Shown here: positions 1-8,913 of the stretch, one piece after another
Position numbering within the stretch: position 1 is the stretch's first letter
How the letters are laid out: every line of letters starts with the position of its first letter
Origin: JAJRXR01 sp041987545
GTDB lineage: Bacteria; Planctomycetota; Phycisphaerae; Phycisphaerales; UBA1924
DNA: 64,000 nt
Direction of reading: 5' to 3'
Assembly (NCBI GenBank): GCA_041987545.1
Contig: JBHIWH010000010.1
Coordinates: 1-64,000 of the forward strand
Notes under the pieces: model-generated
Seen by the model: only the letters and a program-made list of their open reading frames with translations
Told to the model about the DNA's origin: nothing
The model's database searches: none
Position numbers and translations under genes: made by a program

Positions 1-129
1 TGCGCGATTCAATACCATGTCTGCGCTCCATGCCTCCGCGGGCCTCCGCGTCCGTCGCGCGCCCGTCCATGATCCGTGCGGAGTGCCGGGAGCCTACCCG
101 ATTTTCCCCCCTCCCGCCGGCGATCCACA

Positions 130-1503
130 GTGCCCGCCCACACGCCGAACACCTCGATCGTCCGAATCAACGCCCGCGCCGCCGCCGACGAGCGAGGCGT
201 GCTCGCCTCGCCCGCGGCGCTCACCCTCCGCGTGACCGATCCTCAGTCTCCGGGCCCGCCCGGCCAGTGCGCACGCATCGAACTGCTTTCGCTCTCCACA
301 CCAACCGACAGCCCATCCCCAGACCTCGTGATAAGTCGCCCGGACGCGGTCCTCCTCCCGGCCCTCGTCAACGCCCACGCCCACCTCGACCTCACGCACA
401 TCGGCCCCCGCCCCCACGCGCCCGATGACGGCTTCGTCGCCTGGGTGGACATGATCCGCGCCGCCCGCGCGACCGAGGACGCGGACATCCTCGCCTCGGT
501 CCGCATTGGGATCGACCTCTCGATCCGGGGCGGGTCGGCGGCGCTGGGGGACATCGCCGGCGCCCCCGCCGGCGTGCCGAACATCATGCCCTTCAAGGCG
601 TTACGAGAGTCTCCGGTCGCGGGCGTCTCCTACCTCGAGTTCTTCGCCATCGGCCTCGCCGAGACTGGCGCCATCGAGCGGGTCGGCGCCGCACTCGACG
701 CGCTGGAGCGCGAGGAGGAGCTGCCCCAACCCGGCGACGCCGCCCGCCTCGGGCTCCAGCCCCACGCCACCAACACCGTCGCTCGTTCCGCGTATCTGTG
801 GGCGGCGAGCCGGGCTCGCGAGCTGGGCCTGCCCCTGTGCACGCATGCGGCCGAGACCCCCGAGGAGCTCGAGTTCATCGCCTCGGGCGCCGGCCCCCAG
901 CGCGACATGCTCGAGCGTTTCGGCATCTGGGACGACTCGATCGACGTCGGGCACGGCGAGCACCCGATCGCGCACCTGGCGCCCTTCCTCGCGGCCTGCC
1001 GAGGCATGTCCCCGCCGCCCATGCTCGTGCACGTCAACGACGCGGGCGGGCAGATCGAGGCGCTCGCCGCCAGCGGCGCCAACGTCGCGTACTGCCCCCG
1101 CGCCAGCGCGTACTTCGACGCCCCGGGCCGCCTCGGCCCGCACCCGTACCGCCAGATGCTCGACGCGGGCGTCAACGTCTGCCTCGGCACGGACTCGATC
1201 GTCTGCCTCCCGCCAGAGCACGCCAGCGGACCGAACGCCCGCCTCTCCGTGCTCGACGAGATGCGCGTGCTGCACGCACGCGACGGCGCGGACGCCGCGA
1301 TGCTGCTCTCGATGGGCACGACCCGCGGCGCCCGGGCGCTCGGGCTCGACGAGAGCGCGTTCCGCCTCGACCCGGGCCCGATCGCGGGCCTGCTCGCCGT
1401 ACCCACGGGTGGGAGCGACCCCGACCCGCTCAACTCGGCGCTGGGCGGGAGCGAGGCCCCGGAGTTCCTGTACATGCGGAATCATGCCTGCCAGACGCGA
1501 TAA
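130..1503 (+). CDS. Amidohydrolase (chlorohydrolase / aminodeoxyfutalosine deaminase-like)
   Basis: Metal-dependent hydrolase of the amidohydrolase superfamily, about 457 aa. The metal-binding pair lies in NAHAHLD (H83, H85). Further ligands are in PLCTHAAET and the late catalytic Asp is in LGTDS. The N-terminal stretch and the last part form the usual beta-sandwich around the TIM barrel. The substrate cannot be read from sequence. The closest families known to me are S-adenosylhomocysteine/chlorohydrolase-type deaminases and aminodeoxyfutalosine deaminase of the futalosine menaquinone route; a MenG-type methyltransferase at 57847 would fit but is distant. The frame is open from a GTG at 76. 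GTG 130 is preferred because translation upstream is low-complexity and the beta-sandwich begins soon after. Cytoplasmic. Confidence 0.8.
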   Translation: MPAHTPNTSIVRINARAAADERGVLASPAALTLRVTDPQSPGPPGQCARIELLSLSTPTDSPSPDLVISRPDAVLLPALVNAHAHLDLTHIGPRPHAPDDGFVAWVDMIRAARATEDADILASVRIGIDLSIRGGSAALGDIAGAPAGVPNIMPFKALRESPVAGVSYLEFFAIGLAETGAIERVGAALDALEREEELPQPGDAARLGLQPHATNTVARSAYLWAASRARELGLPLCTHAAETPEELEFIASGAGPQRDMLERFGIWDDSIDVGHGEHPIAHLAPFLAACRGMSPPPMLVHVNDAGGQIEALAASGANVAYCPRASAYFDAPGRLGPHPYRQMLDAGVNVCLGTDSIVCLPPEHASGPNARLSVLDEMRVLHARDGADAAMLLSMGTTRGARALGLDESAFRLDPGPIAGLLAVPTGGSDPDPLNSALGGSEAPEFLYMRNHACQTR

Positions 1504-1603
1504 ACCGCCGCTCCGTGGGGCTCGACGGGCGTACCATCTCTAGAACGATTCCGGGTTTACGACAGCCGAGCCCGGCGCCGACCACCCCGCGACACGAGGC
1601 GAC

Positions 1604-4234
1604 ATGAGCCGCAAGTGGCAGCAGGTCAAACGCTGGGACGACGAGAACCTGACGGGCGCCCTCACGCCCCTGCGGCTCGTGCTCCGGACGTTCAGCTCGA
1701 TCACGTTCGCGGTCATCCTCCTGACGTTCATCGCCGTCTACTCGATCCTCGCCAGCGTCCCGATCGGCCTGCTCGCACTCGCCCCGACGTTCATCTTCTA
1801 TGGGCTCACGCTGGTGGCGCTGGCGCTCCTCGTCGCGGTCCCGCCGACGGCGGTCACGCGGCGCCTGATGAAGAACTCGGGCCGGGGCGCCCGGTTCGCC
1901 GTCACGCTCCTCCTGCTCATCGCCCTGGGCGTTGCGGGAGTCCTCATCTGGCGCGCCTTCCTGTGGCCCGCGCTGCGGTACATCCCTGAGTCGGGCGAGG
2001 GCGTCCGCTTCTTCCCCGCGTTCGTCTCGGCGTACAACGCGACGACGCTCCGCCGCCTGCCGGGGTTCGAGATGACCGAGGCGCAGTTCTACGCCTGGTG
2101 GCCACTCAAGCTCGCGCTGCTGCTGTTCGTGACGAACATGGTCGTCGCGACGCTCCGGCGCATCGAGTTCAACGTAAAGAACCTGGGCGTCCTGACGGTG
2201 CACACGGGCATCGTGCTGATGGCGCTGGGCTCCCTGTTCTACGGGCGCCTGAAGCAGGAGGGCGACACGCTGCTGCTGGCGCCCAACTCGCCCATGCAGG
2301 ACGCGGGCCTGCCCCAGGTCGCGTTCTACGACCGCGAGAGGCCCGTGCTGTACGTCTCGCAGACGCACGACATGGGCGGCGCCCGCCGCCCGGGGCACGC
2401 CCCCTGGGAGCAGCGCCGCCTCGACCGCCTCCCCCGGTACAACGACTACAACCTCGACGCCGGCACGGGCGAGGGCGCCGAGACCCTCTGGTCCATCCGC
2501 GGCCTGGACTCCACGTGGGACGCCGGCCGCGACCTGTCCTTCGACGTCCCCGACTGGCGCGCGCCCACGCCCAACGTGGACCCGGACATCCGCTTCCGCG
2601 TCGTCGGGTACGCCTCGTACGCCGAGCCCCAGGACGACATCGTCCGCGTCGACCTCGACGGCGACGACCCGATCCCCCCGGGATTCCGGGCCGACCCCGT
2701 CCGCTTCATCGAGCTGTACTCCGAGCTGCCCGACGAGCACGGGCACGCGCCGCCCCCGGACCGCCCCGCGTTCAACTTTGCGCTTTTCCCGCGGGACCCC
2801 GCCGCCCGGGTTTCCCAGAACGACGGCTTCGGCGTCGAGTACACGATCGGGATGGACGAGACGCGCTGGGGCGACCTGTCCTCCAGCCTCCCGTTCCGCG
2901 CCCAGCACGCGCTGGTCGTCGAGATCCCCCGCGAGGACGGCCCCGACTTCCGGACCGTGCTGCGGGTGGTCCCCGGCGTGCGCGAGGTGCTCTCCGACAC
3001 CGGGTACGCCGTCCGCGTGCGGGAGGTCCTGCCCGAGCCCCCGTTCCCGATCATCACCGAGGGCTACCAGGGCGCGACGAGCATGGTCGCGATCGTCGAG
3101 GTCGAGCGCATCGCCTCGTCCGCACCCGAGCAGGGCGAGACGTACGACCGCTGGGTCTACCACCGCTTCCCGGAGATCGCCCAGGACCTGCTGAGCACGA
3201 CCGACCCCGCGACGGGGCGCCCGGGCCGGCGCGACGCCGACCCCGCGATCAGGCTCTCGCTTATCGACTGCTCGCACCTGCAGGTCTACTTCGACGAGCG
3301 GGCCGACGGGCGCGTCCGCGCGATCGTCCGCCAGCCGGGCGGCGCGTTGCGCGTCGTGGACGACGTGCCCGAGGGCGGGCGCGTCGAGGACATCGTCCCG
3401 CGGATCGACCTGGCGCTGGCCGGCCGCTGGGACCACGGCCGCACGTTCCAGCGCCCCGTCCCGGTCCCGCCGGAGGACCGGGAGAAAGACCAGATCGGCA
3501 CGCACGGCAAGGCGATGCTGGCCGTCGAGGTCACGGCCTCTGGAGAGACGCAGACGCTGTGGCTTCCGTTCAAGCGGTACGCGTTCCTGGACCCCGACCC
3601 GGGCGAGGTCGTCACGCTCCGCGACGGGCGGCGACTGCGCCTCGCGTTCGGGCGCCTGCAGCACCTGTTCCCGGGCTTCGCCGTCAGGCTCGTCGACTTC
3701 GAGATGATCGCCTACGACCACCGCGGCGCCCCGCGCGACTATCAGTCGATCGTCCGCGTCGAGCCCAGCGGCATGGTCGGCTCGGCGACCGAGTTCGAGC
3801 CCTACGAGCACGTGACCAAGCTCAACGCGCCCCTCCGCGCCCCGTTCCACTGGGACGAGGACGCGTCGTGGATCAGCAACTTCTCCCGCCGCCTGCTCGG
3901 CGGGCTCAACCCCAACCAGTTCAAGCTCTCCCAGGCCGGCTGGGACCAGCAGGGCTGGACCCAGAGCCAGCAGATGGTGGACCAAGGCCTGCAGGACCGC
4001 CCGCGCGCCCGCTGGACGATCCTCGGCGTGGGCAACAACCCGGGCATCCACGTCATCGCCCTCGGCGGGATCATGATGGGCGTCGGGATCCCCTGGGCCT
4101 TCTACGTCAAGCCCTGGCTCGTGCGGCGGGAGAAGAACAAGCTCGCCGCCCGTGCGTCCGCGGGCACGCGCGCATCGAAGGCCAAGTCAGACGACAAGAC
4201 TCCGGCGCCCGAGCCGGTGGGAGCCGGGGCATGA
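1604..4234 (+). CDS. resB: Cytochrome c biogenesis protein ResB (Ccs1), system II
   Basis: Membrane component of the system II cytochrome c maturation complex, which with CcsA moves and attaches haem to apocytochromes outside the membrane. 876 aa, longer than classical ResB. Several hydrophobic segments lie in roughly residues 25-210, including FAVILLTFIAVYSILASVP and VHTGIVLMALGSLFYGR. A very long extracytoplasmic domain follows (about 215-800), with a last membrane span near the C terminus (HVIALGGIMMGVGIPWAFYV). The ATG is far from a TACCAT -10-like box at 1530-1535, so a leader of about 60 nt is likely. The stop overlaps the next start as ATGA (4231-4234), which implies translational coupling with ccsA. 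Confidence 0.88.
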   Translation: MSRKWQQVKRWDDENLTGALTPLRLVLRTFSSITFAVILLTFIAVYSILASVPIGLLALAPTFIFYGLTLVALALLVAVPPTAVTRRLMKNSGRGARFAVTLLLLIALGVAGVLIWRAFLWPALRYIPESGEGVRFFPAFVSAYNATTLRRLPGFEMTEAQFYAWWPLKLALLLFVTNMVVATLRRIEFNVKNLGVLTVHTGIVLMALGSLFYGRLKQEGDTLLLAPNSPMQDAGLPQVAFYDRERPVLYVSQTHDMGGARRPGHAPWEQRRLDRLPRYNDYNLDAGTGEGAETLWSIRGLDSTWDAGRDLSFDVPDWRAPTPNVDPDIRFRVVGYASYAEPQDDIVRVDLDGDDPIPPGFRADPVRFIELYSELPDEHGHAPPPDRPAFNFALFPRDPAARVSQNDGFGVEYTIGMDETRWGDLSSSLPFRAQHALVVEIPREDGPDFRTVLRVVPGVREVLSDTGYAVRVREVLPEPPFPIITEGYQGATSMVAIVEVERIASSAPEQGETYDRWVYHRFPEIAQDLLSTTDPATGRPGRRDADPAIRLSLIDCSHLQVYFDERADGRVRAIVRQPGGALRVVDDVPEGGRVEDIVPRIDLALAGRWDHGRTFQRPVPVPPEDREKDQIGTHGKAMLAVEVTASGETQTLWLPFKRYAFLDPDPGEVVTLRDGRRLRLAFGRLQHLFPGFAVRLVDFEMIAYDHRGAPRDYQSIVRVEPSGMVGSATEFEPYEHVTKLNAPLRAPFHWDEDASWISNFSRRLLGGLNPNQFKLSQAGWDQQGWTQSQQMVDQGLQDRPRARWTILGVGNNPGIHVIALGGIMMGVGIPWAFYVKPWLVRREKNKLAARASAGTRASKAKSDDKTPAPEPVGAGA

Positions 4235-6060
4235 GCACGACACGCCGACTCATCTCGATCACCGCCGCGGCCCTCGCGCTGCTGCTCGCCTCGCCCCTCG
4301 CCCCCGCCCAGCAGGGCGCCCCGCCCGCGGGCGTCGAGGAGCCGCCCCCAGCGCCCGCCGGCGGCGCGGGCAACACGCACCCCGAGCACGACCTCGTCCG
4401 GGCCCAGGACCCCAACGCCCTGCTCAATCCGTTCGGCCTGCCCGAGAACGAGCCCGCCGCGGGCGTCGAGGCCAAGCGCGATTTCGCCCAGGCGCTCGAC
4501 ATCCGCCCGCTGCGCGACCTGGCCGTCCAGCACGACGGGCGGGTGAAGATCCTGGACACGCTCGCCCGCGAGACGGTCCGCACGATCACGGGCCGCAAGG
4601 ACTTCATCGACATACTGCCCCTGGCGCCCGGCGCCGACGAGCCGGACACCTGGAAGCCCGACCCGCTGTTCACGCTGATGGACATGGTCATCGACCCGGC
4701 GTACTACGCCGACAAGCCGCTGATCCACGTCGAGTACCTGCCGCTGCGCGACGCGATGCTCGCCAGCGCCTTCCCGGACGACGAGCCGACCCAGAAGCTC
4801 TGGAGCAAGCGGACGCGGCTCTCGCCCGACATCATCGACGCCAACGCGACGCCCGTCTTCAACCAGTACGGCGGCAGCGCCCCCATGCGCGACGCGCTCA
4901 ACCGCACCGAGAACATGCGCCGGCTCTACCTGCTCAGCGCGTCGAACCTGCTGCTCGCGGCCCCCGACAGCACGAGCGACACATGGCTCCCGCTGACCGA
5001 CCTGCCCTCGGGCGCCCCCGCCCGGGCCGCGGCGCTCGAGCTGGGCGACGCCTGGCGCGCCCTCGACGCCGACCGCGCCAACGCCGCGATCGCGACCCTC
5101 GCCGCCGAGCTGCCGACCATCCACCCGGACGTGTACCCCGACTCCCGCCGAAGCCTCGAGCTTGCGTACAACCGCTCGAACGCCTTCGCCTGGGGCGCGT
5201 GGGTCTACCTGCTCAGCCTGCTCATGCTCGTGCTCGCCTTCGGCACCGGGCGCCAGTGGCTCGTCCTGGGCGGTGTCTCGGCCCTGGTCCTGGCGATCGG
5301 CTTGCACGCCTTCGGCTTCGGCGCCCGGTGCATCATCGCCGAGCGCTTCGCGATCCAGAACCAGTTCGAGTCGATGACAGGCGTCTCGCTCTTCGCCGCG
5401 ATCGTGGGCCTGGTGATCATGATCTGGCGGCGCCAGTGGCTCTTCGGCGCCGCCGCCGCGGGCGCGGGATTCCTCATCCTCACCGGCGCCACGCAGATGA
5501 ACATCCCGGGCGTGAGCATCGGGCGCGAGGCCGCGATCCTCAACACCTCCGTCCTGCTCAAGTACCACGTGACGACCGTGCTCACCAGCTACGGCCTGAT
5601 CACGCTGGGCATGATCATCAGCCTCTTCTACCTGGGCTCGCACTACGGCGCCAAGTGGTTCGGCAAGTCAGACGCCCAGCTCGTCGCCGCAGGCGCGGTC
5701 GCGGGCGGTGGGGGGGTCGGGGGCGACGACGCGCCCACCAACGCCCGCCTGCTGGCCGACCTGGACAGAGCCCAGCTCATCGTCCTCCAGCTCGCCTTCT
5801 GGACGCTGGGCGTGGGGATCCTCCTCGGCGCCTGGTGGGCCGACCACTCCTGGGGCCGCTGGTGGGCCTTCGACCCAAAGGAGACCTGGGCCCTGGTCAC
5901 CTGGATCATCTACCTCATCGTCATCCACGTCCGCGTCGCGACGGGCGGGAGCAAGCGGGGTTTCGTGACCGCCTGGCTCTCCGTCGTCGGCTTCATCGTC
6001 ATGCTCTGGACGTACTTCGGCGTCAACCTGCTGCTGCCGGGGCTGCACGCGTACGCGTGA
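4231..6060 (+). CDS. ccsA: Cytochrome c biogenesis protein CcsA/ResC
   Basis: Haem-handling partner of ResB in system II cytochrome c maturation. 609 aa: an N-terminal signal-like segment, about 280 residues of extracytoplasmic sequence, then a multi-pass C-terminal half. The diagnostic tryptophan-rich haem-binding motif is WGRWWAFDPKETW at the C-terminal side, followed by the typical span and the IVIHVRVATGG segment with its conserved His. The N-terminal extracytoplasmic domain is an extra relative to small CcsA proteins and is common in planctomycete versions (recall). The start overlaps the resB stop (ATGA), so the two are one transcriptional unit. Confidence 0.9.
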   Translation: MSTTRRLISITAAALALLLASPLAPAQQGAPPAGVEEPPPAPAGGAGNTHPEHDLVRAQDPNALLNPFGLPENEPAAGVEAKRDFAQALDIRPLRDLAVQHDGRVKILDTLARETVRTITGRKDFIDILPLAPGADEPDTWKPDPLFTLMDMVIDPAYYADKPLIHVEYLPLRDAMLASAFPDDEPTQKLWSKRTRLSPDIIDANATPVFNQYGGSAPMRDALNRTENMRRLYLLSASNLLLAAPDSTSDTWLPLTDLPSGAPARAAALELGDAWRALDADRANAAIATLAAELPTIHPDVYPDSRRSLELAYNRSNAFAWGAWVYLLSLLMLVLAFGTGRQWLVLGGVSALVLAIGLHAFGFGARCIIAERFAIQNQFESMTGVSLFAAIVGLVIMIWRRQWLFGAAAAGAGFLILTGATQMNIPGVSIGREAAILNTSVLLKYHVTTVLTSYGLITLGMIISLFYLGSHYGAKWFGKSDAQLVAAGAVAGGGGVGGDDAPTNARLLADLDRAQLIVLQLAFWTLGVGILLGAWWADHSWGRWWAFDPKETWALVTWIIYLIVIHVRVATGGSKRGFVTAWLSVVGFIVMLWTYFGVNLLLPGLHAYA

Positions 6061-6073
6061 GTGGGGCCTGTCG

Positions 6074-6388
6074 ATGACTGACCCGGACTGGCCCTTCGAG
6101 GATCCGCCCAACGTCGCGGTGATGACGACGCGATCGGTGCTGGATGGTGAGGATTGGATCGGTCTTGTCACCCACGACGAGGATGATGGTAGTTGGCAGG
6201 TTTTGCCGCTCGCGGGTGTCGGCGACGGGGATCAAATCGAGATCGGTCGAGTCATCGCGCTGTCAGAGGCATGCGAGATTGAGCCAAGATTGAGGGAACT
6301 GGCAGACCTTCCGCTGGGGTGGCGTGCGTGGCGAGAATCGCCCGACTCGCCTTGGGTCCGCGAGCTGAGCCCACATCAAGCGGGGTAG
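6074..6388 (+). CDS. Small acidic hypothetical protein
   Basis: 104 aa, soluble and acidic, no signal peptide. It starts 13 nt after ccsA on the same strand, so it is probably co-transcribed. The pattern 'VMTTRSVLDGEDWIGLVTH', then HDEDDGSWQVLPL, then LADLPLGWRAWR resembles a widespread family of roughly 90-residue uncharacterised proteins whose C-terminal LPxGWxAWR motif I recognise, but I cannot assign a function. Its codon use is less GC-rich than ccsA (for example ggtgaggattgg), which hints at separate origin. Confidence 0.6.
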   Translation: MTDPDWPFEDPPNVAVMTTRSVLDGEDWIGLVTHDEDDGSWQVLPLAGVGDGDQIEIGRVIALSEACEIEPRLRELADLPLGWRAWRESPDSPWVRELSPHQAG

Positions 6389-6482
6389 CGAGCGGCGTCG
6401 CAACCAACCCTCCAGGAGAGTCGGCGCCCCCGAGCGCCTGCTGTTTCCGGAGTTACGCGCCCATGTGTGAGTCGTTCGGCCG

Positions 6483-6869
6483 TCACGAGTTAATCTCGTA
6501 CGTCGTGACTTCGACCTTGTTGCCGTCGGGGTCACGAAAGAACACCGAGTAGCAGATCCCGAAGCGCTGCTCGTCGTGCTCGATGCCGAGTTCCTCGAGC
6601 CGCCCGCGGAACGCCTCCCACGCGGCGCGCGACGTCCGGAACGCGAAGTGATCCACGACCCCCGCGGGCCGCGGCGGCCGATCGGCCGGCCCGGACTCGG
6701 CCGGGAAGATCGCGACGCCCGTGCGCGAGCCGGGCGCCATCAGAATCCGCGGCGCCCCGCCCCACTCGCCCGGGAACGCGTCCTTCAGCCCCAGGACCCG
6801 GCCGTAGAACGCTTCCGAGCGGTCCATGTCCGAGACATTGATCGCGACGTGGTCGAGTTGGATGTCCAT
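6483..6869 (-). CDS. VOC-family (glyoxalase/bleomycin resistance-like) protein
   Basis: 128 aa, a single vicinal-oxygen-chelate unit with the opening MDIQLDHVAINVSDMDRSE, a mid-protein VVDHFAFRTS strand and the closing FFRDPDGNKVEV motif. Metal ligands expected in this fold correspond to His7 (LDHVAI), a His in VDHFAF and a Glu in NKVEV. The fold covers lyases, isomerases and dioxygenases, and the substrate is not readable. A TAGATT -10-like box at 6881-6876 sits 6 nt before the ATG with no ribosome binding site, suggesting a leaderless mRNA. Confidence 0.85.
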   Translation of the reverse strand: MDIQLDHVAINVSDMDRSEAFYGRVLGLKDAFPGEWGGAPRILMAPGSRTGVAIFPAESGPADRPPRPAGVVDHFAFRTSRAAWEAFRGRLEELGIEHDEQRFGICYSVFFRDPDGNKVEVTTYEINS

Positions 6870-6914
6870 CGTGACAATCTACCGCGCGAGCACGAGGCGC
6901 CGGTCACCGCGTGT

Positions 6915-7541
6915 TCAGCGCGATCCGCCCGGGTATGCCCTTTCGCGCGACCGGGATCGACGGCACGCGCCGACCGACCCGCATGCGAGCACGGCCAGCG
7001 TTCCCGGGTGCGGAACGCGGACGAGCCAGCTCCCCAGCACGGGGGCCCCGCCGTTCGGGTTCTGGAACGCGAAGGCGCCCACGCTCATCTCGGGCATCCC
7101 GTTGACCATGAGGCCGTCCATGTCGGCGCGTCGCCGGAGCCCGCCCGATTTATCTCCCGTGATCCCGAACGCCTGGCGCCCGTCGCCGATGCCGGCCTGG
7201 AACCCGGTGCTGCCGACGAAGTCCATGAGCGCTTGGGCCGGCGCGATGTTCGCGCTCGACTGGCCGGGCACGTCGGGGATCCCCGCGTTGACGAACAGCG
7301 TGAGCACCTCCGCGACGCTCGCGTACCGCCAGCCCTCGAACGTGCCCCCCACGCCGAGCTGCGCGTCAACCTCGTTGGCGGACAGGTCCGTGGACAGCGT
7401 CAGGTCCAGCCACTGCAAGCCCGTGTCGGTGTCGAGCGTCACGGACCCGGCGCCGAACACGCCGTCGTCGAGCTCGACGATGTCCGCCGACGCGATCGAG
7501 CACGCCGCCGCGTATGCCACAAGAGCCGCATTCCTGATCAT
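6915..7541 (-). CDS. Exported PEP-CTERM-like protein, degenerate tail
   Basis: 208 aa with an N-terminal signal peptide (MIRNAALVAYAAACSIASA). The body opens with the common exported-protein motif TDTGLQWLDLT and an N-EVDAQL...FEGWRYASV segment. The C terminus has the sorting-like pattern VPHPG, a short hydrophobic helix (TLAVLACGSVGA) and a basic patch CRRSRSR. The basic patch is followed by an extra dozen residues, so the signal may be weak or decaying. A GGGGAGG ribosome binding site precedes the ATG and a TAGTCT -10-like box lies further upstream. Function unknown. Confidence 0.7.
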   Translation of the reverse strand: MIRNAALVAYAAACSIASADIVELDDGVFGAGSVTLDTDTGLQWLDLTLSTDLSANEVDAQLGVGGTFEGWRYASVAEVLTLFVNAGIPDVPGQSSANIAPAQALMDFVGSTGFQAGIGDGRQAFGITGDKSGGLRRRADMDGLMVNGMPEMSVGAFAFQNPNGGAPVLGSWLVRVPHPGTLAVLACGSVGACRRSRSRERAYPGGSR

Positions 7542-7655
7542 GGCGCCTCCCCCTCTCCGGGTTCAGACTACAGGGGCGCCGCCACGGCCTCACGTGAATT
7601 CTCGCCGCCGCCGCCTGGGGCCTCTCAACGCCGCAATCCGGCCATAGAGTCCCGC

Positions 7656-8288
7656 GTGCCGCGGCTCCGCAGGATTGACTTCGCTCGCTCCTCGCCGGAA
7701 CTCGCCCGCGCGCTGCTGGGGTGCACCCTCGTCCGCGTGCTACCCGACGGCTCGCGCCTCGCCGGCGCCATCGTCGAGACCGAGGCCTACATCGGCCCCG
7801 ACGACACCTGCGCCCACTCCGTCGGCGGGCGACGCACGAAGCGCACCGAGCCCATGTTCCACAAGCCCGGCACCGCGTACGTCTACTTCACCTACGGCAT
7901 GCACCACTGCTTCAACGTCGTCGCGGGCGAGGTCGGCCAGCCGGTCGCCGTCCTCATTCGCGCCCTCGAACCCACCGAAGGGCTCGACCGGATGCGCGCC
8001 CACCGAGCTTCGGGGAAACGCCCGGCACGCCCCCTCCGCGACACCGACCTCTGCTCCGGCCCGGCCAAGATCTGCCAGGCCCTCGCCATCGACCGGGCCC
8101 TGACCGGGATCGACCTCACGGCCGACCCGCGGCTCTTTGTGGAATCTCCGCCGGGCGGTCCGATAGACCCTGTGAATCTGGTGAACGACGCGAGGATCGG
8201 GGTCGGCGACTCGGACGACTGGGCCCGGGCGCCCCTCCGCTGGCACCTGGCCGGGAACCGGCACGTGAGCGTGGTGCGAACACCCTGA
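7656..8288 (+). CDS. DNA-3-methyladenine glycosylase (AAG/MPG family)
   Basis: Base-excision repair glycosylase that removes alkylated purines such as 3-methyladenine. 210 aa, the usual length. Visible motifs are ARALLGCTL near the N terminus, the catalytic Glu in AGAIVETEAYIGPDD, then CAHSVGGRRTKRTEPMF, the DNA-intercalating Tyr region AYVYFTYGMHHCFNVV, and LCSGPAKICQAL. The frame is open far upstream, but the GTG at 7656 follows a TAGAGT box (7645-7650) by 5 nt and starts just before the conserved domain, so it is chosen as a probably leaderless start. Confidence 0.9.
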   Translation: MPRLRRIDFARSSPELARALLGCTLVRVLPDGSRLAGAIVETEAYIGPDDTCAHSVGGRRTKRTEPMFHKPGTAYVYFTYGMHHCFNVVAGEVGQPVAVLIRALEPTEGLDRMRAHRASGKRPARPLRDTDLCSGPAKICQALAIDRALTGIDLTADPRLFVESPPGGPIDPVNLVNDARIGVGDSDDWARAPLRWHLAGNRHVSVVRTP

Positions 8289-8417
8289 AACAAGGGCCGT
8301 GAATCCCGGGGCCCCGAACCACGAATACACGGTGTGCGAATCGGGTTTGGTCCCCTAGAATTCGCGTCGTCCCGCCCCGTCTGACGATGGGTCAGGGACG
8401 CACGGAGCGTTCGGCAT

Positions 8418-8834
8418 ATGTCCCAGCAGATCGACCTCAAGCAAGTCATGACCGACGCGGGCGGCTACTCGCCCGAGTCCTACCGCTTCATCCGCGACGG
8501 GCTGGCCCACACCGTCCGCATGGTCCACGGCGACGACGCCGCCGACGCCCCGCCCGCAGACCCCTCCGACGAGGACTCCCGCCACGTCTCCGGGCGCGAG
8601 CTGTGCGAGGGTCTCCGCGACTTCGGCCAGCGCCAGTACGGCCTGCTCGCCAGGACCGTCCTCTCCCGCTGGGGCATCCGCTCGACCGAGGACTTCGGCC
8701 GCATCATCTTCGCCATGGTCGACGCCGGCCTGATGCGGAAGACCGACGAGGACACGATCGACGACTTCGTCGGCGTGTACACGTTCGACGACGCCTTCGC
8801 CGAGCCCGAGCCTACGACCGCCGCCGGCGCCTGA
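8418..8834 (+). CDS. Minf_1886-type conserved planctomycete/verrucomicrobial protein
   Basis: 138 aa, soluble, no known function. It matches by eye the family of short proteins restricted mostly to Planctomycetes and Verrucomicrobia (Minf_1886/TIGR04138, from memory): YRFIRDGLAHTVRMVHG, HVSGRELCEGLRDFGQRQYG, TVLSRWGIRSTEDFGRIIF and MVDAGLMRKTDEDTIDDF. The C-terminal tail is acidic. A -10-like TAGAAT lies at 8355-8360 and a GGAG near 8404 could serve as ribosome binding site. It is a good lineage marker. Confidence 0.8.
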   Translation: MSQQIDLKQVMTDAGGYSPESYRFIRDGLAHTVRMVHGDDAADAPPADPSDEDSRHVSGRELCEGLRDFGQRQYGLLARTVLSRWGIRSTEDFGRIIFAMVDAGLMRKTDEDTIDDFVGVYTFDDAFAEPEPTTAAGA

Positions 8835-8913
8835 GCCCCTGACCTGATCCCGCCCAATCGGCCACCCCGGCGCGACCCCGCGTCCGGCCGGGCCTGTGGT
8901 ACGCTCTGAGCCC

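Noticed and set aside
1430..4051. 873-aa antisense frame opposite resB
   Set aside because: Low-complexity, charged sequence without motifs; the opposite strand carries a clear ResB with membrane segments.
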